A stretch of 64,000 bases of DNA, taken from assembly GCF_050003625.1 (NCBI RefSeq), contig NC_134397.1, forward strand, positions 220,162,537 to 220,226,536, written 5' to 3'. Numbering within the stretch: the stretch's first letter is position 1; each line of letters starts with the position of its first letter. This stretch comes from Haematobia irritans. Its lineage: Eukaryota; Arthropoda; Insecta; Diptera; Muscidae. A program made the translations under genes and the position numbers. The notes under the pieces were generated by a model. It was not told the origin of the DNA. It saw only the letters and a list, made by a program, of their open reading frames with translations, and did no database searches. Shown one piece after another: positions 58,087-64,000 of the stretch.

Positions 58087-59381
58087 TTAATATCTATTAC
58101 GAAAAAAATTTAATATAATAACAATAAAATTTACAGAATAAGCCAATAGGAATAAAGCAAAAGTATTATTTAAAGGAAACAAACCTAAGATGTGCAACTC
58201 ATACACCCGAGGCCATACAACACTCGTTTCGATAAACTCACGTTCCCAAGACATCTGGAAGAATAGAAAAAATCGAAATCAACAAATATTGAAAGCCTAT
58301 TTCCCAGTTACTCTCATACCTTCACAACATAATGATTCTCTTGCATTAGAAATAAATCGCGAATTTCTTGTTGGCTACGATAACACTTGGACGATATCAA
58401 AATTATGGAATATAATTCAAACATAGTCCATATGTTGTAGGCTATAATTATCCCATGGACTCTGCCCATATCAGAGTATAAATCCATAAAAGCATAAATA
58501 TTACATAAAATCGTTATAAAATGCGTTAAAATAATCAAAAATATGGGAAATTGCATTAAAGTCCCAAAAAGCTGCAGAAGACGATACAGGGCATTTTGCA
58601 AATAAATCAACTGAGTCCATTTCTTTTCATTCCAAATGTTTTGGGTGAGTATCAACTGCTTTTCTATTTGTTGCAATAAAGCCAGAATTGTTAGCATCAT
58701 CACAAATATGGCCAAATTAAATATGTAGATGTAGTCTAACATTAAAGCCATCCCAAGGCAAGCATATACAAGGTGGCCGGATGCATATGAGACAGACTTG
58801 TATGAATAGGACATCGTAGTCCAAATCACATCAGTCATAGTCATAACCAATTTCAATAAAAATAAAAGAAACATTTCAAATGTAATGATGTCCTCTCCAA
58901 TATCGTTCATCCTCGATAGGATATCCACATAGAGATTTAAAATTTCTGCGATTCGAAAACGATGCCATATTTGAGTCATCATTGTTAGCAAAGTGCAAAT
59001 CATATCGGTAACTGTAGTAAGAAGAGCTATACGCTTAAACGCTTTATCTTGTTCTTCATACAAATCAGGTACGACTTGGATACAAAATGGCATTACTATC
59101 AAAAGTGCTAGACATCGAGACATAGCCATTGCAGTCATCATAGGGTGTGTGTGAAACTTCAAAACTCTAGTATCCTGTGGTAATATCATCTTCCTCGGTG
59201 CTCGGGTGCAGATGATGGGTGCCATTAGTGTAAGTTGATTTAGGAAAATCACCACTCGCACTGCTATGAAAAATATTTTATTCCACCAATGATGCATTGT
59301 TCCTCTGATACGATATGGTGACATTCTATACCATGATCCCAGACACTTATATAAATGGCGAGACACTGTGTTAATGGTCAT
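58087..59381 (-). CDS. Insect gustatory receptor (7tm_7 family), two exons
   Basis: A taste or contact-chemosensory receptor, expected to be a seven-helix ligand-gated cation channel subunit in the plasma membrane of sensory neurons. Exon 1 is 59381-58320 (354 codons) and the intron 58319-58255 (65 bp, phase 0). The donor is AAG/GTATGAG and the acceptor TTTTTCTATTCTTCCAG. Exon 2 is 58254-58087 (55 codons plus TAA), total about 409 residues, normal for the family. Hydrophobic segments lie near residues 35-57, 85-104, 118-137, 167-187, 203-236, 273-298, 309-331 and 386-404. The C-terminus VNFIVIILNF has the spacing of the family signature TYhhhhhQF with T to N, Y to F and Q to N. HILGLFPLN before the last helix also fits. 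Without splicing the frame stops after residue 355 and loses the last helix. The ATG at 59381 is the first in this frame; the frame stays open for 25 further codons upstream and AATTGCAG could be an acceptor, so another 5' exon is not excluded. I cannot name the orthologue. Confidence 0.87.
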
Positions 59382-59689
59382 GTCAAGAAGACGGATTAGT
59401 TGATGGTGATGAATGTCTAAGGATTTGCAGTTGGTGCTTCTGCAATTACAATTGTTTTAACAGTGATTTAATTTCGTCTTTCTCGAGTATTCAGCCTTAT
59501 TTTATATCCCTAGATTATCAATGTAGTAAAAATGTAAAATCAGTAAAAAATAAAAAGTTGTATCGCTTCGGACGAACATCGGAGCCGTTATGCCACTTTA
59601 GTGGCAAATATGACACTTTTTGTTGTGCCACTAAATGTTATATGTTTACATTTTTGAGCGACTTCTTATATCCTAACCCAGAAAAAAAA
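59382..59689. other. 5' flank of the receptor gene
   Basis: Non-coding. The plus-strand frame here runs into family C and has no domain features. No core promoter element could be assigned with confidence. Confidence 0.45.
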
Positions 59690-60194
59690 ACAAGTAAGGA
59701 AAGTCTAAAGTCGGGCGGGACCGACTATATTATACCCTTCACCACTATGTATACCAACATTTTTGATACCGTCTTAACACCTTCAAATTTGTTAGGACCT
59801 ATATAAAGGTTTATTTTCCCATATACAAATATTTATAAACCCATTTTTTAAACATCCACAAAATGTCTAGATTCAAAATTTAAATTGGTTAATGATCGGG
59901 ACGGACCACAATGTTAGTCAAAAATATTGTAAATATTTAAATTGCATAAAATTTCGGAAATCTTCATTTATGATTTATAGGTCGATATATACGAATTAGA
60001 GTATTTAAATAATTTTTCCGAGTTTTCGACTTAACATTGAGGATTTTACAAGGAACATGTGGGTTTTTTGGCCATATTTGCTAAAATCGGAAGAACATAT
60101 ATATGGGGGCTTTGTCTAATTCTGAGCCGATTTTGAACAAATTTGGCACACATTGCTAAAATGTTAATTGAACTCTCAGTGCAAAACATGAACA

Positions 60195-61085
60195 TTTTCT
60201 TACACGTTGCATTACATTGCGGCGAGTTATAATGACTAACTTGTAATGACAAAAATAAATACTTCTCGGTAATTTTCGAATTGTTATTCTCAAATTTTTA
60301 GGCATTTGTAGTTAATATAATTATTCACATAATCGAGCACTTACATAAAAAATCAAAAAGAATATGTAATGTAACGGTAATTCTGAAGATTTTTCCGTTA
60401 AGAATTTTTTATCACAAATATTTCATAATAATTGTGTTTAATGACATATCATATTATGTTTTAAATAAATGCTTTCTTATACCTCATTCACATTACACTT
60501 CCAAAATGCGTTTAAACTAAATTTCAAATGCCATTTGCCTTATAAAAAAGAGACTTAAAATCCACTTTTAGTAGATTTCGAACCTTATGTGAATTGGCTA
60601 TTGGATATATTGTATCGTAATTCACGAATCCAACTACCTTAAACAACCTACATTTATTTCTATTTTAAGTGTGAAATTAATTTGCGTGTAATCTTATTTC
60701 GATTATTTATTAGATTTTTTGTTTATTTATACAATATTCGTTTCTATTCAAGTAGTTCTCCTATTACAGCACCACTCGCCATATTTTGATCCATTGTAAT
60801 CGGCGATAGAACTCAATATTTTCGAGATTTGGTTGCCTGAGACAGTAAGTGGCTATTTTGCAAGCTCTGGTGTATCTACGAATAAGTCATTACATATTAG
60901 GTGATTATATGCTTTAAATGCACTACTTATTTTATGGCCGAAAGTACGCCTGGGAAGAAGTACTTCCCTCCTAGGACATGCGTATGTAAATGTAATCCGA
61001 AGCGATGCCAATTAATAAGTGGTTATTAATTTTTAAATAGGCTTACCTACAAGATTACCGGGTAATGAGAGTTTTTGCTGGGGTG
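60195..61085. other. Unidentified AT-rich insertion in family C
   Basis: No family C modules, protein-like frames or clear terminal repeats are visible. Boundaries are approximate. Confidence 0.4.
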
Positions 61086-61460
61086 TTTCAAGAATGTTAG
61101 TTCTACTGTCTGTGCAAAACTTCAAGTAAATCGGAGTGAAATTTTGACCTCTGGTAGATATATCCAAATCTGAACCAATTTGAATTAAATTTGGCATGTA
61201 TAGCAAAAAATGTTATTTCCATTCCCTGTTCACAATTTTAAGTAATTTGGAGGAAACTTTTGATATACGGTGGTCATATCTGTAAATCGGACGACAGATA
61301 TATATGGGAGCTATATCTACATCTGAACCGATTTCAACCAAATTCGGTATGCATATTTATAATGTTAGTTCAACTCCCTGTGCAAAACTTTACGTAACTC
61401 GGGGTAAAACTTTGGCTTCTGGGGCCATAGGAGTTTAAATCGGGCTGAAGCTATATATGC

Positions 61461-62249
61461 ACTGTTAGAAAAATATGTTTTTCATATGTTCCGATATAAA
61501 CAAAATGTGTTTCGGGCACAATTTTTAAACACAATATATTTAAGTGCAAACATGTAATGTTCCTAAACTAACACAAAATGTTTGGGACACATATGTTAAT
61601 ATGTTAGAATATATTATGTTTGGGGCATGAATGTTTCATAAAAATAATATGTGTGAATGTAAACATATATAAATTTACAAATTTCGAGTAAACATATATA
61701 TGTTGTGATACTTTATTCAGAGATCGACAGAAAGAGAGTTAGTATAGAGAAAGAAATAGAGATGGAAACCGGGAGATTTGAATAAAAAGATATCAACATA
61801 ACACAGCTAGAGAATGAAATGAGAGCAATTTCTGTGAAACCGCTTGTATGTTGTTTCGGAAAACTGTTTTATAATAAGGCCAAAAATTTGGTATGCTTAA
61901 GTCTAAATATTATTTAATTTGAATAGTAGAATGAGTATTCGGAATAAAGAGAATAGACATTCGGAACCAAGATAATAGACATTTGAAAAAAAAAACAGCA
62001 TATTTGTATTACAGAAAAAGATGCGAAGAACTCAAAAATTTAGTGGAAGTGAAAATTATGTGAGGGAATGAACACAATCTTCTTTGGGGAATTCTTCCAA
62101 GCATATACTATTTTTGGACTCAAAATGCTTCAAACATATAATATGCTCACATAAAACAAACATATTAATGTTTCGGCGGTATCCAATAATATATGTGCTT
62201 CCTGCAAAATATGTTTGGAAAATATGTTAGAGAAGCGATTTTTTTGAGG
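61461..62249 (+). mobile_element. Foldback-family relative (single-arm form)
   Basis: Shares with one arm of the 23471-24825 foldback element: ATATTTAAGTGCAAACAT, GGGACACATATGTTAATATG, ATATTATGTTTGGGG, and the end GTTAGAGAAGCGATTTTTTT. The interior differs (GAGATCGACAGAAAGAGAG). It interrupts a family C module between CTATATATG and TATGGGATCTATATC, so TATG may be a short target duplication. Confidence 0.7.
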
Positions 62250-62965
62250 GTATGGGATCTATATCTAAATCTGAACCGATTTCAACCGAATCCGGTATGC
62301 ATATTTATAATGTTAGTTCTACTCCGTGTGCAAAATTTTACATAACTCGGGGTAAAATTTTGGCCTCTGTGGCCATAGGAGTTTAAATCGGGCTGAAGCT
62401 ATATATGGGAGCTAAATCTAAATCTGAACCGATTTCAACCAAATTCGGTGTGGATATTTATAATGTTAATTCTACTCCCTGTGTAAAATTTCACGTAAAT
62501 CGTAACAAAAGATTGGCCTCTGAGGCCAATCGGGCGAAAGCTATGTAAGAGAGATATATCTGAATCTGAACCGATTTGACTGATATTTTGCAAAATTTAT
62601 GAGACTCATAAAATATTCGATTATACGAAATTGGAAGAAGATCGGTTGATAAATAGGTCATTTATGACCAGATCGGTTATATATATATGACACCTATTTC
62701 TAAATCTGAACCGATTTTTCCAAAATCAATACAGATCGTCTTTGAGCCGAAAAAGACACTATGCCAAATTTGAGGACGATCGGACTTAAACTGCGACACA
62801 AAAATACATCAACAGACAGACGGACATCGCTAAATCAACTCAGAATTTAATTCTAAGTCGATCGGTATACTAAAAGTTGAGTCTATGAGTACTCCTTCTC
62901 GGCGTTACATACAAATGCACAAACTTATTATACCCTGTACCACAGTAGTGGTGAAGGGTATAAAA

Positions 62966-63385
62966 ATTGGAAGTTGTTCCACAAACATTACTTTTAAAGC
63001 CTATCCCGGGATCCCCTATCGATTTTTTCCACTTCCGATGCAGTTCTTTTGGGCAAATCTTACCAAATACGGATTTGGCAGATTTAAGTCAAAATTTTAG
63101 TTTTGGACAATTAAGTTTCCCAAAAAATAATAGAAAATCACAAAAAAAAACAACATAAAAAATCATACCCGCCGGGATTTGAACCAGTGCCGTTTGACTT
63201 TTTCACTTCCATGGAAGTTTCTTTTGAGAAGGTTTTTAATTTTTTTTTTGTCGATTTTTAATGGAAAAAATTTAATTAAAATTTATACAAAAGTATATGC
63301 CTTTAAAAAGAAAACAAAATTAAAATGATGTATGTTATAACATAAAAAAATTATTTTTTAGAAAAATATTTTATAAAAAAATTGC
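62966..63385. other. Non-coding region with B-box-like sequence
   Basis: AT-rich. GGGATTTGAACC at 63174-63185 is a reversed B-box-like sequence (GGTTCAAATCCC on the minus strand), possibly a worn SINE head. No intact tRNA gene is supported. Confidence 0.4.
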
Positions 63386-63419
63386 AGATGGTGAAATTTG
63401 AACCGGCGTTATTTATTTT

Positions 63420-63995
63420 TGCATTCCTAATAATGATAAAGAACATCTAAGGAAGTAGTTACAATGTCATGCCGTGGTGTCACATTAGGTTCATATCACA
63501 AACATTTAATAGACTTTTCTGGCGTTTGTGGCTGAGTGTTCTAAGGCGTGCTGTTAAGGTGCCAACAGACCCAGGTGGAAGTGAAGAAAGTTTTCAATTT
63601 GTAATAATTAGATAATAAGAAAATAAAAGTGTAACAAAAAATACCGATAAAAATAAATAGTAAAATTGAAAAACAAAAGAAATGCTTTTTAGTTTTTTAA
63701 ATTTCTTCATCCAAATCAAAGAATCCAAAAATGGAGTACTTCTGGCCTATGCCAAGTCCATGTAAAATTTATTGCAGATGATCAAAGTTTGCACTATTTC
63801 CGGATAACAAATTGGGGATCCAAACTACTGTTTTGGAAGCTCTTGCTAAGGCATAAAGCACACTCAGCCACAAACGCCATTGAACACGATGCTTCAAAAC
63901 GTCTTTGCAAATGTTGGAGATACGAGCCTACTATGACACCATGGCATAACATTCTAACTACTTCCTTAGATGTTCTTTATTATTATGAGTGAAAA
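63420..63995. repeat. Inverted pair of tRNA-like SINE copies
   Basis: Plus-strand blocks AAAGAACATCTAAGGAAGTA, TGTCATGCCGTGGTGTCA and TGGCGTTTGTGGCTGAGTGT (63420-63540) recur in reverse complement as ACACTCAGCCACAAACGCCA (about 63859-63878), TGACACCATGGCATAACATT and TACTTCCTTAGATGTTCTTT (to about 63980). GTGGCTGAGTG resembles the A box of Leu/Ser-type tRNAs. The right copy may continue past the window. Confidence 0.7.
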
Positions 63996-64000
63996 ACACG

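Larger units (their letters stand above)
59690..62965 (+). repeat. Family C copy with two nested insertions
   Basis: Starts ACAAGTAAGGAAAGTCTAAA, GTCGGGCGGGACCGACTATA, and ends with CAGACAGACGGACATC, GGCGTTACATACAAATGC and TATACCCTGTACCACAGTAG. Tandem modules with TATATCTAAATCTGAACCGA lie between. It is interrupted by unrelated AT-rich DNA at about 60195-61085 and by a foldback-family segment at 61461-62249. It begins about 300 bp upstream of the receptor start codon. Confidence 0.8.

Overview
The window looks like AT-rich, repeat-dominated DNA of a higher fly. A muscid such as a stable fly or horn fly is my inference. The evidence is a Himar1-like mariner (irritans type), tRNA-derived SINEs with a CCTAA tail, a short-intron insect gustatory-receptor gene, and several families of 'TATACCC...CCGTCTGT' dispersed repeats of the kind common in calyptrate flies. 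There is no prokaryotic gene organisation and no operon. Most long open frames are accidental readings of repeats.

Only one apparently intact host gene is visible: a chemoreceptor of the insect gustatory-receptor (7tm_7) family on the minus strand at 58087-59381. It has two exons joined across a 65-bp phase-0 intron (58255-58319). The second exon is short and restores the last membrane segment and the C-terminal signature, giving about 409 residues.

Layout. 1-2000: remnants related to an LTR retroelement, with seven copies of the 3' end of tRNA-Lys (primer-binding-site sequence), one 40-bp inverted repeat and a tandem duplication of about 310 bp. 3600-20700: large arrays of a 29-bp monomer with a TTTCTATAGAAA palindromic core, interrupted by three SINEs; one SINE is split by a nonautonomous hAT element that itself carries an array. 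22.7-27.7 kb: a 161-bp (TA)n run, a 1.35-kb foldback element, a LINE ORF2 fragment split by an array element, and a 157-bp tandem repeat that grows out of the LINE 3' end. 29-35 kb: two dispersed-repeat copies (family A), a half Tc1/mariner-superfamily element, and a complete but dead Himar1-like mariner. 35-37.8 kb: mostly unique non-coding DNA. 38.6-45.1 kb: a second copy of the hAT element, a third family A copy, a decayed Tc1-like element, and a DD41D element flanked by a 201-bp direct repeat. 45-50.8 kb: families B and C, including a palindrome of about 3.2 kb. 52.8-57.6 kb: arrays in the opposite orientation, a LINE 3' end, and a third hAT-type element with a perfect 8-bp target duplication. 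58-59.4 kb: the receptor gene. 59.7-63 kb: another family C copy with nested insertions. 63.4-64 kb: an inverted pair of tRNA-like repeats.

The main theme is repeat-on-repeat evolution. Nonautonomous hAT-like elements carry the 29-bp arrays, the arrays expand and change locally, and SINE, LINE and Tc1/mariner-superfamily elements insert into one another. Family letters (A-E) are labels for this window only, not database names.
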